A stretch of 64,000 nt of DNA from Myceligenerans salitolerans (GTDB lineage: Bacteria; Actinomycetota; Actinomycetes; Actinomycetales; Cellulomonadaceae). Both the position numbers and the translations under genes were made by a program. This document shows, piece by piece, positions 56,183-64,000 of the stretch (the first letter of the stretch is position 1; every line of letters starts with the position of its first letter). The stretch covers positions 107,586 through 171,585 of the forward strand of contig NZ_JAFMPK010000046.1 in NCBI RefSeq assembly GCF_017349295.1, read 5' to 3'. A model generated the notes under the pieces. It did not search any database. It was not told the DNA's origin and saw only the letters and a list, made by a program, of their open reading frames with translations.

Positions 56183-57118
56183 ATGGCCGCCTCGCGCACC
56201 CCGCTCCACCCTCGCGGTGGCACGGGGCGTGCGCCCGGACCCCGCTCCTCGGCGGAGGCGCGCGTGCTCGGCATGCCGGACCTGCCCGAGGCGCTCGCGG
56301 TGTGCTACGCGGAGCCGGTCGCGTCCGTGCTCGCGGCGTCACGGATGGAGATCGCCACCCGGTCGGGTTTCACGGCCGCGGGCGGTCAGGTCTGGGGGTT
56401 TCCCGCCACGGGACCGATCGAGGCCGTCTGCTGGGCCGGCGCGAACCTGGTGCCCGTGGTGCCGGAGACGCTCGACGCGGCCCGCCAGAACGCCGCGGCG
56501 ACGGCTTTCGCCGCCCTGGCACGGTCGCAGGGTCGCCGGTCCAGCTCGATCGTCGGGGAGCGCGAGGCGGCGCTCGGCCTCTGGGACGGCCTGGAGCGGT
56601 ACTGGCCGGCACCGCGCGAGATCCGGGTCGACCAGCCGTCGATGGCGATCACGCGCGGGCCCGACGTCCCACCCGATCCGGCGCTGCGGCGTTCCACGCT
56701 CGCGGAGCTGGACATGGTGCTGCCCGCCTGCGTGCGCATGTTCACCGAGGAGGTCGGCTACTCCCCGGTGGCGGGCGGAGGCGGCCCGTACGTGCAGCGG
56801 GTGCGGTCCCTGATCGCCGACGGCCGGTCCTTCATCCGTACCGAGACCACTCCTCGCGGACGCGAGACCGTCGCGTTCAAGGCCGAGGTCGGGGCCGTGG
56901 CGGGCGCCGTGGCGCAGATCCAGGGCGTGTGGGTGGACCCGCTGTTCCGGGGGAGGGGCTGGTCCGTCGCCGGGATGGCGGCGGTCGTCGGGGCGGTGCG
57001 CGAGAGTATCGCCCCGGTCGTCTCCCTCTACGTGAACAACTACAACGAGCGCGCCCTCGCGACCTACCGCCGTGTCGGGTTCGAGCAGGTGGGCACCTTC
57101 GCCACCGTACTGTTCTGA
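56183..57118 (+). CDS. DUF4081 domain GNAT family acetyltransferase
   Basis: 311 residues. An N-terminal DUF4081-like domain (about 25-140) precedes a GNAT fold with the acetyl-CoA loop PLFRGRGWSVAGM (about 258-270) and LYVNNYNERALATYRRVGF at the end. Such genes usually follow ispG in actinobacteria, as here (12 bp gap). Substrate unknown. Its stop lies 3 bp from the convergent glycosylase gene, so their transcripts probably overlap. Confidence 0.88.
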   Translation: MAASRTPLHPRGGTGRAPGPRSSAEARVLGMPDLPEALAVCYAEPVASVLAASRMEIATRSGFTAAGGQVWGFPATGPIEAVCWAGANLVPVVPETLDAARQNAAATAFAALARSQGRRSSSIVGEREAALGLWDGLERYWPAPREIRVDQPSMAITRGPDVPPDPALRRSTLAELDMVLPACVRMFTEEVGYSPVAGGGGPYVQRVRSLIADGRSFIRTETTPRGRETVAFKAEVGAVAGAVAQIQGVWVDPLFRGRGWSVAGMAAVVGAVRESIAPVVSLYVNNYNERALATYRRVGFEQVGTFATVLF

Positions 57119-57121
57119 GCG

Positions 57122-58093
57122 CTACCTCAGGAGCCGGGACATGCGCCGGTCCGCGAGGACCTGACCGCCGGTCTGGCAGGTGGGGCAGTACTGGAGCGAG
57201 CGGTCCGCGAAGCTCACCTCGTGGACCGTGTCGCCACAGGGACTCCCGTCCCAGCCCGGGCACGGTGCGCCGGTCCGCCCGTGCACCCGCATCCCCGCGC
57301 GCTTCGCGTCCTTGAGTTCCTTGGCGGGCTTCCCCGTCGCCGCCGCGATCGCACCGGCGAGAACCTGCTCGATCGCGGCATGCAGCCGGGCGGTGTCCTC
57401 CTCGGTGAAGGTCCGCGTCAGCTTGAACGGGCTGAACCGTGCGGCGTGCAGGATCTCGTCCGAGTAGGCGTTCCCGATGCCGGCGATCGCCGACTGCTCC
57501 CGGAGGAGCCCCTTGACCTGCTGGTTCCTCGCGTCCAGCAGGCGCCCGAGCTCGCCGGCGGTGAACGCCGGGTCCAACGGGTCGATCCCGAGCGACGCCA
57601 CCATCCCGACGTCCGCGGGCCGGCGCACCACGTGCACGGCGAGACGCTTGCGGGTGCCGGCCTCCGTGAGGTCGAACCCGGACCCGTCGTCGAACCGGAC
57701 GCGCAGCGCGATGACCGCGCCCTTGCCCGAGCCGCCGAGCCGTGGTCTGACCGGTGTGGCCGGCAGCCTGTCCGACCAGCGCACCCAGCCGCCCCGGGAC
57801 AGATGGAACACGAGGTGCACGGGGTGCGTGGAGAGGCGCGGTGCGGTGCCTTCCGCGGACCCCGACGACCCCCGGACGTCGCCGCCCGACGGTTCGTCGG
57901 CGGACACCGCGAGATCCAGCCACTTGCCGTGCCGCTCCCAGCCCCGCACGACGCCGCCCACCAGTGCCGCGGGCGGTGGGTCGACCGTCTTCAACGCGGC
58001 GATGCTGCCCACCTCGATCCCGGCCACGGTACGGCCGGCGGTGCGTTCGCCGAGGAACCGCACGAGCGCCTCGACCTCGGGGAGTTCCGGCAT
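57122..58093 (-). CDS. Fpg/Nei family DNA glycosylase
   Basis: 323 residues from ATG 58093. Base-excision repair glycosylase/AP lyase. The N-terminus [11 protein letters not shown] supplies the catalytic Pro and Glu, and KHG-like HGKWLDL follows. A helix-two-turn-helix region ([26 protein letters not shown]) and a C-terminal zinc finger (Cys pairs in [11 protein letters not shown] and YCPTCQ) complete it. Whether it acts mainly on 8-oxoguanine or on oxidised pyrimidines is unclear; the insertion of about 20 residues near 90-110 differs from classical MutM. Divergent from proS. Confidence 0.9.
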   Translation of the reverse strand: MPELPEVEALVRFLGERTAGRTVAGIEVGSIAALKTVDPPPAALVGGVVRGWERHGKWLDLAVSADEPSGGDVRGSSGSAEGTAPRLSTHPVHLVFHLSRGGWVRWSDRLPATPVRPRLGGSGKGAVIALRVRFDDGSGFDLTEAGTRKRLAVHVVRRPADVGMVASLGIDPLDPAFTAGELGRLLDARNQQVKGLLREQSAIAGIGNAYSDEILHAARFSPFKLTRTFTEEDTARLHAAIEQVLAGAIAAATGKPAKELKDAKRAGMRVHGRTGAPCPGWDGSPCGDTVHEVSFADRSLQYCPTCQTGGQVLADRRMSRLLR

Positions 58094-58199
58094 GGGCTCA
58101 TCCTCGCCGGTCGCCGCACATGCCGCCAGCGTTGCGGAGTCCGCTCCCGGCCACGCGCAGCACTGCCCGCCGCGCCGGCCCGCCAGTAGAGTTGCCCCC

Positions 58200-60023
58200 A
58201 TGTCATCCGCACTTCGCTCGGGCGACCTGCTTCGCATGTCGTCCCTCTTCGTCCGCACGCTGCGTGAGGACCCGGCCGACGCCGAGGTCGCCAGCCACAA
58301 GCTACTGGTCCGTGCCGGGTACATCCGGCGGGCCGCTCCGGGGATCTACTCGTGGCTCCCGCTCGGACTGCGTGTGCTGGGCAAGATCGAGGCGATCGTG
58401 CGCGAGGAGATGAACGCGATCGGCGGCCAGGAGGTGCACTTCCCGGCGCTGCTGCCGAGGGAGCCGTACGAGGCGACGGGACGCTGGACCGAGTACGGCG
58501 ACGGCCTGTTCCGGCTCAAGGACCGCAAGCAGGCCGACTACCTGCTCGCGCCCACCCACGAGGAGATGTTCACCCTCCTCGTCAAGGACCTGTACTCGTC
58601 GTACAAGGACCTGCCCCTGGTGATCTACCAGATCCAGACGAAGTACCGCGACGAGGCGCGCCCCCGTGCCGGGCTGATCCGCGGGCGCGAGTTCGTCATG
58701 AAGGACTCGTACTCCTTCGACGTGCACGACGACGGCCTGGACGCCGCCTACCAGAAGCACCGCGACGCCTACGAGCGCATCTTCTCGCGGCTCGGCCTCG
58801 ACTACGTCATCGTCTCGGCGATGTCCGGCGCCATGGGTGGCTCGAAGTCCGAGGAGTTCCTCAGCCCGTCACCGATCGGCGAGGACACGTTCGTGCGGTC
58901 GGCCGGCGGCTACGCCGCCAACGTCGAGGCCGTCGTCACGCCCGTCCCCGAGGCGGTCCCGTACGACGACGCCCCCGCCGCGCACGTCGAGGACACCCCG
59001 GACACGCCGACCATCGAGACGCTCGTCGCCTGCGCGAACGACAAGTACCCCCGCCCTGACCGTGCCTGGACCGCCGCCGACACCCTGAAGAACGTCGTGC
59101 TCGCACTGCGCCACCCCGACGGGGCGCGTGAGCTGCTCGTCGTCGGGCTGCCGGGGGACCGCGAGGTCGACCTCAAGCGCCTGGAGGCGGCGGTCGCGCC
59201 GTCCGAGGCCGAGCCGGCCACGGAGGAGGACTTCACGGCCCACCCCGAGCTCGTCAAGGGCTATATCGGCCCGCAGGTCCTGGGCCCGCAGGGTGCCCAG
59301 GTCGAGGGGGACGACGGCGAGAAGCGGTCCGCCGTGCGCTACCTGCTCGACCCGCGGGTCGTGTCCGGCACCCGCTGGATCACGGGCGCGAACGAGCCCG
59401 GCCGGCACGTGTTCGACCTGGTGGCCGGTCGCGACTTCACGGCGGACGGCACGATCGAGGCGGCCGAGGTGCGCGCGGGCGACCCGGCGCCGGACGGCTC
59501 CGGCCCGCTGGAGCTCGCGCGCGGCATCGAGATGGGCCACATCTTCCAGCTCGGCCGCAAGTACGCCGAGTCCCTGGGCCTGACCGTGCTCGACGAGAAC
59601 GGCAAGCAGGCGGTCGTCACGATGGGCTCGTACGGCGTCGGCGTGACGCGCGCGCTGGCCGCGCTCGCGGAGGCGAACCACGACGACAAGGGCCTCGCCT
59701 GGCCGGCCCAGATCGCCCCGGTGCAGGTGCACCTGGTCGCGACGGGCAAGGGCGCGGAGGTGTTCGAGGCCGCCGAGCAGATCGCCCAGGGGCTCGTCGC
59801 CGCGGGCGTCGAGGTGCTGTACGACGACCGGCCCAAGGCGACCCCGGGCGTGAAGTTCGCCGACGCCGAGCTGCTCGGTGCGCCGCTGGTCGTCGTGGTG
59901 GGCCGCGGGCTGAAGGACGGCGTCGTGGAGGTGCGCCCGCGCGCCGGGGACGCGGAGCAGCTCTCGGTCGAGGACGTCGTGACCGAGACCGCCCGCCGCG
60001 TCGAGCAGCTCCTGGCGGACTGA
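58200..60023 (+). CDS. proS: Prolyl-tRNA synthetase
   Basis: 607 residues, bacterial (long) type. Class II core motifs [40 protein letters not shown] and the [11 protein letters not shown] motif 3 flank a YbaK-like editing insertion (about residues 225-390). A C-terminal anticodon domain follows ([22 protein letters not shown]). TAGAGT at 58187-58192 ends 7 nt before the ATG (leaderless). A GAGCC hairpin overlaps the stop codon. Confidence 0.97.
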   Translation: MSSALRSGDLLRMSSLFVRTLREDPADAEVASHKLLVRAGYIRRAAPGIYSWLPLGLRVLGKIEAIVREEMNAIGGQEVHFPALLPREPYEATGRWTEYGDGLFRLKDRKQADYLLAPTHEEMFTLLVKDLYSSYKDLPLVIYQIQTKYRDEARPRAGLIRGREFVMKDSYSFDVHDDGLDAAYQKHRDAYERIFSRLGLDYVIVSAMSGAMGGSKSEEFLSPSPIGEDTFVRSAGGYAANVEAVVTPVPEAVPYDDAPAAHVEDTPDTPTIETLVACANDKYPRPDRAWTAADTLKNVVLALRHPDGARELLVVGLPGDREVDLKRLEAAVAPSEAEPATEEDFTAHPELVKGYIGPQVLGPQGAQVEGDDGEKRSAVRYLLDPRVVSGTRWITGANEPGRHVFDLVAGRDFTADGTIEAAEVRAGDPAPDGSGPLELARGIEMGHIFQLGRKYAESLGLTVLDENGKQAVVTMGSYGVGVTRALAALAEANHDDKGLAWPAQIAPVQVHLVATGKGAEVFEAAEQIAQGLVAAGVEVLYDDRPKATPGVKFADAELLGAPLVVVVGRGLKDGVVEVRPRAGDAEQLSVEDVVTETARRVEQLLAD

Positions 60024-60035
60024 GCCGCCGGGCTC
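60022..60035 (+). terminator. GAGCC-N4-GGCTC hairpin overlapping the proS stop (copy 5)
   Basis: Identical to copy 3 after smc (loop GCCG), again beginning inside the TGA. It lies in the 64-bp convergent gap to the DUF4439 gene. Confidence 0.65.
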
Positions 60036-60087
60036 TCGACAGCTCCGGGCCCGGTCCCGGGGGATCAGTCTTCCGCCTGCTGCGGGG

Positions 60088-61179
60088 TCAGTCCCCGGCC
60101 TGCTCCGGCAGGCCGGGGAAGGGCGCCGTCGGGGCTCCCCAGGACCTCTGCGCGAGCGCCGAGTCCGCGAGCAGGGCGACCACCACGGCGCGTGTGTCCG
60201 CCTCCGCGCGACCCACCATGCTCGCGTAGCCGGCGGCGAGCTTGCCCTCGGCCTCCAGGACGACGTCCGGGCTCGTCACGGCCGGGCTCGGAAGCTCGTA
60301 CGCGGCCCGGCGAGGGTCCGAGCCGGTGTCGTCCACGCCGGCGACACGTGCCCACCCCTCGGCTCGCCGGCGGTGTGTCTCCGCGCGGTCCGTGAGCCGT
60401 TCGCTGACGTCCTCGTCGTCGGCCTGCGCGGCGCGGACCTCGAGCGCGTAGGCCGTGGAGTCCTCGGCCAGGACGATGGCGGCGAGATCGGCCTCCGCCA
60501 GGCCGCCGGGCGCCGTCGTGGGACGGGCGGACGGCGTGAGGGCAGCCGTCGTCGTGTCCGACTCGCCGGTCCCGGCGTCGTCCGGCGGTGCGGACGCCGT
60601 CGCCTGGCCGGAGTCCTCCGTTCCCGGGACGGCCGGCGGGGCGTAGGCCGGCTGCTTCCGCCCGGCCGCCCCCGCCAGGTCACGTGCCGCCAGCGTCTGC
60701 GCCGCCGAGATCGACGCGAGCAGCCGCGCCAGCGGGCCGTCCTCGCACACGTCGGCGGCGGTCGCACTGCGCGCGGCCGCGTCCGTCAGGGTGGTGAGCA
60801 CGGCGCCGGGCCCTGTGGCGTCGGGAGCCTCGGACGGTGCCGGGCTCGACGGTTCGGACTCCAGCCCCGACTCGTACTCGCCACCCAGCTGGCCGGCATG
60901 CTGCCGCGAGATCTCGGCGATGCCGGTGAGCGTCTCGGCCACCCGCGGCCTCGTGTCCCGGCGGGCTGCGACGGCCTCGGCCTGCTCGGCCACGTGCAGC
61001 GCGTCGTCGACGGCGGTACGCCGGACGATCTCGACCGGATCGGGCACCGGCTCGGTCGGCGGGGGAGCGTCGAAGCGCACCCCGCAACCGCTCAGCAGCA
61101 GCGCGCAGGCGAGCCCGATCGCCGCGCGTCGGCGCGATCGTGCGGTGCGGCGGGTCGGCGCGGCCGGGTTGGGGTTCAT
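60088..61179 (-). CDS. DUF4439 ferritin-like lipoprotein
   Basis: 363 residues from ATG 61179. A lipoprotein signal with lipobox LSGC is followed by a helical, Ala-rich protein: two antiparallel helix pairs with a low-complexity Pro/Thr/Ser insertion between (about residues 190-235). The final helices (AEADTRAVVVALLADSAL) match the DUF4439 (ferritin-like) type seen next to rimP in relatives. No metal-ligand set is obvious. Function unknown. Confidence 0.75.
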   Translation of the reverse strand: MNPNPAAPTRRTARSRRRAAIGLACALLLSGCGVRFDAPPPTEPVPDPVEIVRRTAVDDALHVAEQAEAVAARRDTRPRVAETLTGIAEISRQHAGQLGGEYESGLESEPSSPAPSEAPDATGPGAVLTTLTDAAARSATAADVCEDGPLARLLASISAAQTLAARDLAGAAGRKQPAYAPPAVPGTEDSGQATASAPPDDAGTGESDTTTAALTPSARPTTAPGGLAEADLAAIVLAEDSTAYALEVRAAQADDEDVSERLTDRAETHRRRAEGWARVAGVDDTGSDPRRAAYELPSPAVTSPDVVLEAEGKLAAGYASMVGRAEADTRAVVVALLADSALAQRSWGAPTAPFPGLPEQAGD

Positions 61180-61388
61180 CGTGCCTGATGATGCCACGTC
61201 CGGCTGAGGAGCTCGCGCATGTCCCAGGAGTCGTCCGGTGCACCACCCGGCCTGCGTCCGACGTCACGTCGCTGCGCCTGCGCCCGGGACGCGGCGCGTC
61301 GTAGGCTGAGCGCAGTAGACAACAGCACACCGGTCGGGTCCTGGCTCGAGCGGTACCCCCTTTTCAGGGAGCCGACGGGAGGAACACG

Positions 61389-62060
61389 ATGGCGCAGCCC
61401 GCGAGCCGGCAGGAGGACGACGTCCGCCGGATCGTCGGACCGGTGGTCGACGACGCCGACCTGTATCTCGAGGAGGTGCGGGTCACGCGTGCCGGGAACA
61501 GGTCGGTCGTGCGGATCACGCTCGACCTGCCCGAGACACGGATCGGCAGCCTGGACTCCGACACGCTCGGCGAGGTCTCCCGCGCGTTGTCGGCCGCGCT
61601 CGACGCCGACGACGTCGTGGCCGGGGCCTACACCCTGGAGATCTCCACGCCGGGAACCTCCCGGCCGCTCACCACCCCGCGCCATTTCCGGCGCGCCCGC
61701 ACCCGGCTGGTCACGCTGACCCGTGCGGACGGGGGCGACGCGGTGTCGGGCAGACTCACCGACGTGGCCGGTGACGGCGACGACACCGTTCTCGTGCTGG
61801 ACGACTCGCGGAGGATCGCGCTGTCCGAGGTGCGCCGGGGAAGGATCGAGGTCGAGCTCCGCCGGCCCGACGACCCCGGGCCGGACGAGGATGCCTCCGT
61901 GCCGTCCGCGGAGGACGACGTGGCGCGCGACGGCGCGCCCGCGGGCCCGGGCGCCGGGAATGCCGACGGCGCCGCGGTGAGCGAGAGTTCTGGTGCTGAC
62001 GACGACGCCGTGACCCGACGGCCCCGCCGCGGGGCCACGGGCCGCAACGAGGAGGGCTGA
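61389..62060 (+). CDS. rimP: Ribosome maturation factor RimP
   Basis: 223 residues; the core is about 160 and the rest is an acidic, disordered C-terminal tail (from about residue 160). [45 protein letters not shown] and the SH3-like end are typical. ATG 61389 follows GGGAGGA. TAGGCT at 61302-61307 suggests a promoter with a leader of about 75 nt. First gene of rimP-nusA-ylxR-infB. Confidence 0.95.
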   Translation: MAQPASRQEDDVRRIVGPVVDDADLYLEEVRVTRAGNRSVVRITLDLPETRIGSLDSDTLGEVSRALSAALDADDVVAGAYTLEISTPGTSRPLTTPRHFRRARTRLVTLTRADGGDAVSGRLTDVAGDGDDTVLVLDDSRRIALSEVRRGRIEVELRRPDDPGPDEDASVPSAEDDVARDGAPAGPGAGNADGAAVSESSGADDDAVTRRPRRGATGRNEEG

Positions 62061-62061
62061 G

Positions 62062-63141
62062 ATGGATATCGACATGGCCGCGCTGCGCATGCTGGAGCGC
62101 GAGAAGGACTTCAGTCTGGATGTGCTCGTCTCGGCGATCGAACAGGCCCTGCTCTCGGCGTACCACCGTACGCCCGACTCCTACCGCCACGCGCGCGTCG
62201 AGGTCGACCGCAGCAGCGGTCACGTCACGGTCTGGGCCCGTGAGGAGATCGAGGCGTACACGGACCCGGAGGACCCCGCGGGTCCTGCCCCGGTCGAGCT
62301 CGGGCCGGAGTTCGACGACACGCCACGCGACTTCGGCCGGATCGCCACGGCGACCGCGCGTCAGGTGATCGTCCAGCGTCTGCGTGACGCGGAGGACGAC
62401 CAGGTGCTCGGCACGTTCCGCGACAAGGAGGGCGAGGTCGTCGCCGGCATCATCCAGCAGGGCCGGGACCCGCGCATGGTGCTGGTGGACGTCGGAGACA
62501 CCGAGGCCGTGCTCCCGCCGCACGAACAGGTCCCGGGCGAGGAGTACGAGCACGGCGAGCGGCTGCGCGCATACGTCGTCGAGGTCTCCCGGGGAATGAA
62601 GGGCGCCCAGGTGACGTTGAGCCGGACGCACCCCGGTCTCGTGCGCAAGCTGTTCGAGCTGGAGGTTCCGGAGATCGCCGACGGGTCGGTGGAAATCATG
62701 TCTGTGGCGCGCGAAGCGGGCCACCGGACGAAGGTCGCCGTCGTCTCGCACGTGGCGGGCCTGAACGCGAAGGGTGCGTGCATCGGGCCGATGGGCGCGC
62801 GCGTCAGGGCGGTGATGACCGAGCTGCACGGCGAGAAGATCGACATCGTCGACTGGAGCGAGGACCCCACCCGTTTCGTCGCCAACGCGCTGTCCCCGGC
62901 ACGGACCTCGTCCGTGACCGTGGTCGACGAGTCCGCCCGCGCCGTGCGTGCCGTCGTCCCCGACTACCAGCTGTCCCTCGCCATCGGCAAGGAGGGGCAG
63001 AACGCCCGCCTGGCCGCGAAGCTCACCGGCTGGCGCATCGACATCCGGTCCGACGAGGCGGCCGACCCGGCCGGGTACGGAGACGCCGGCGAGGCGTCCG
63101 CGGGCGGCGGGGGCGGCGCTCGGATGTCGCCGAACCGGTAA
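62062..63141 (+). CDS. nusA: Transcription termination/antitermination protein NusA
   Basis: 359 residues, typical for actinobacteria, which lack the C-terminal acidic repeats of E. coli. NusA N-domain, S1 domain ([24 protein letters not shown]), KH1 ([28 protein letters not shown]) and KH2 ([19 protein letters not shown]) are in order. One base lies between the rimP stop and the ATG. Confidence 0.97.
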   Translation: MDIDMAALRMLEREKDFSLDVLVSAIEQALLSAYHRTPDSYRHARVEVDRSSGHVTVWAREEIEAYTDPEDPAGPAPVELGPEFDDTPRDFGRIATATARQVIVQRLRDAEDDQVLGTFRDKEGEVVAGIIQQGRDPRMVLVDVGDTEAVLPPHEQVPGEEYEHGERLRAYVVEVSRGMKGAQVTLSRTHPGLVRKLFELEVPEIADGSVEIMSVAREAGHRTKVAVVSHVAGLNAKGACIGPMGARVRAVMTELHGEKIDIVDWSEDPTRFVANALSPARTSSVTVVDESARAVRAVVPDYQLSLAIGKEGQNARLAAKLTGWRIDIRSDEAADPAGYGDAGEASAGGGGGARMSPNR

Positions 63142-63225
63142 CAGCAGTTGAACAGGCAAGGTAGACTGACCGAGTCTGGGCCGCGAGCCCGTACTCCGTC
63201 CTCTTCTGCTTCAGGGGCCACTTCG

Positions 63226-63507
63226 GTGACGACATCACGTCCCGCACCGACAGGTCCGGTGCGGACGTGCGTCGGATGCCGGGGACGTGACCAGCGGTCT
63301 GCTCTCTTGCGTGTGGTTCTGGATCCCGCAGCGGCGCAGCCCCGGATCGTCGTCGACGTGCGGGCCTGCCTGCCGGGGCGAGGTGCCTGGATCCATCCGG
63401 GAGCAGAATGCCTGGAGCTCGCCGAGCGTCGTCGGGCGATACCGCGTGCACTGCGCGCGGGTGGCCCCGTCGATCTGGCGGAGCTCCGGGAGCATCTCGG
63501 GCCGTGA
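63226..63507 (+). CDS. ylxR: YlxR family RNA-binding protein
   Basis: 93 residues from GTG 63226, with AGGGG upstream; a TTG at 63148 would add 26 less conserved residues. PVRTCVGCRGRDQRSALLRVV, ACLPGRGAWIHPG and the final helix are typical. In firmicutes the family (RnpM) binds RNase P RNA; the actinobacterial role is inferred. A TAGACT box at 63164-63169 may start a transcript within the nusA-infB cluster. Confidence 0.9.
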   Translation: MTTSRPAPTGPVRTCVGCRGRDQRSALLRVVLDPAAAQPRIVVDVRACLPGRGAWIHPGAECLELAERRRAIPRALRAGGPVDLAELREHLGP

Positions 63508-63586
63508 GGGCCGGGACGTCACGACCGGGCGCGGAAACGTCCGGCCGCACCAGCGAATCGTCGACAGGAAAGCGGGTCAGAAGCCG

Positions 63587-63629
63587 ATGGGCACCCGATG
63601 AGTCCCCAGCGATGAGTACGTCGTACTAG
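63587..63629 (+). promoter_or_regulatory. Chain of three overlapping mini-ORFs in the infB leader
   Basis: ATG 63587 (MGTR, stop 63599-63601), ATG 63598 (MSPQR, stop 63613-63615) and ATG 63612 (MSTSY, stop TAG 63627-63629) overlap by 4 bases each (ATGA), built from a repeated CGATGAGTAC-like unit. They end 43 nt before the infB start. This looks like translational coupling or a regulatory leader for infB. Confidence 0.6.
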
Positions 63630-63672
63630 TGCGGTTCGCCCCTGCCTCGGGACGGACCGAGACAGGAGAGTT

Positions 63673-64000
63673 GTGGCAAAGGTCCGCGTCTACGAGCTCG
63701 CCAAGGAGCTCGGAGTGGAAAGCAAGACCCTGCTCGCCGAGCTGAAGTCGGCAGGCGAGTACGTTCGTTCGGCGTCATCGACGCTCGAGGCGCCCGTCGC
63801 GCGGCGTATGCGCGACAAGTTCACCGACGCCGGTGCCGCGAAGGCATCTGCCAGGTCCGGTGCGAAGCCTGCCCCGAAGCCCGGGGCCAAGCCCGCGCCG
63901 AAGCCGGCGGCGAAGTCCGCACCGAAGCCCGGTGCCAAGCCTGCCCCGAAGCCCGCGCCGGAGACCCCGGCCGAGGCTCCCGCGCCTGCCGCCCCTGCGG
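63673..64000 (+). CDS. infB: Translation initiation factor IF-2 (5' part)
   Basis: The first 109 residues are visible, up to the right edge. The N-terminal IF2N domain ([25 protein letters not shown]) is followed by a repetitive Ala/Pro/Lys linker with several AKPAPKPG units, typical of actinobacterial IF-2. GTG 63673 has AGGAGA upstream. The GTPase domain lies outside the window. Confidence 0.95.
   Translation, partial: MAKVRVYELAKELGVESKTLLAELKSAGEYVRSASSTLEAPVARRMRDKFTDAGAAKASARSGAKPAPKPGAKPAPKPAAKSAPKPGAKPAPKPAPETPAEAPAPAAPA

Noticed and set aside
63148..63225. Longer ylxR start at TTG 63148
   Set aside because: It would place the start before the TAGACT box and add 26 residues without family similarity; GTG 63226 has a better ribosome-binding site.

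Overview
The window is one contiguous stretch of a very GC-rich (visually about 70% or more) actinobacterial chromosome. The order of housekeeping genes (smc-ftsY-amt-glnB-glnD-ffh; rpsP-khpA-rimM-trmD-rplS-lepB-rnhB; yraN-comM-dprA-xerC; rpsB-tsf-pyrH-frr-cdsA-rlmN; dxr-M50-ispG-proS-rimP-nusA-ylxR-infB) is the usual actinomycete one. DUF2469, DUF4233, DUF4081-GNAT and DUF4439 genes and a DivIVA-repeat protein beside rlmN point to Micrococcales, most likely the Promicromonosporaceae/Cellulomonadaceae area. That placement is an inference from gene content and order; no rRNA or other marker was available to search. No tRNA, rRNA, CRISPR array, insertion sequence, integrase of a mobile element or phage gene was recognised.

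Layout. 1-4 kb: end of an unknown membrane gene, then an operon for an ABC-2 exporter with a NarL-type two-component system. 4-10.3 kb: a flavin-type oxidoreductase, folC, a PTS-dependent dihydroxyacetone kinase operon (dhaKLM) with a TetR regulator placed between folC and its usual partners DUF4233 and ndk. 10.5-21.8 kb: smc, a small membrane protein, ftsY, the nitrogen module amt-glnB-glnD, and ffh. 21.8-33.1 kb: an amidohydrolase, ribosome assembly and tRNA modification genes, signal peptidase, RNase HII, competence-type genes (comM, dprA), a secreted peptidoglycan-binding protein and xerC. 33.1-41.0 kb: a secreted LytM-type protein, a DUF1275 membrane protein, then rpsB to rlmN and a four-repeat DivIVA-like protein. 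41.0-53.5 kb is the accessory part: an SDR dehydrogenase, an ectoine/hydroxyectoine-type importer (ehuABCD), a secreted barrel/SH3 protein, a large STAND NTPase with about ten tetratricopeptide repeats, and a 797-residue protein with two C-terminal membrane helices that I cannot assign; the last two flank dxr. 53.6-64.0 kb: site-2 protease, ispG, an acetyltransferase, an Fpg/Nei glycosylase, proS, a ferritin-like lipoprotein and rimP-nusA-ylxR-infB (infB runs off the end).

How it works together. Most of the window serves protein synthesis and export (S2, S16, L19, EF-Ts, RRF, IF-2, NusA, RimM, RimP, TrmD, RlmN, ProRS; Ffh/FtsY, LepB). A second theme is nitrogen: amt-glnB-glnD sits behind two arrays of GlnR-like half-sites, yet GlnD is short and lacks room for the ACT glutamine sensors. 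Many starts carry a TANNNT-like box only 6-8 nt upstream, suggesting that leaderless mRNAs are common here. The observations I rate highest are the chain of three overlapping mini-ORFs before infB, the structured rplS leader, the ACT-less GlnD, the GlnR-like arrays, and the STAND-TPR/797-residue gene pair around dxr as a possible uncharacterised NTPase-effector system.
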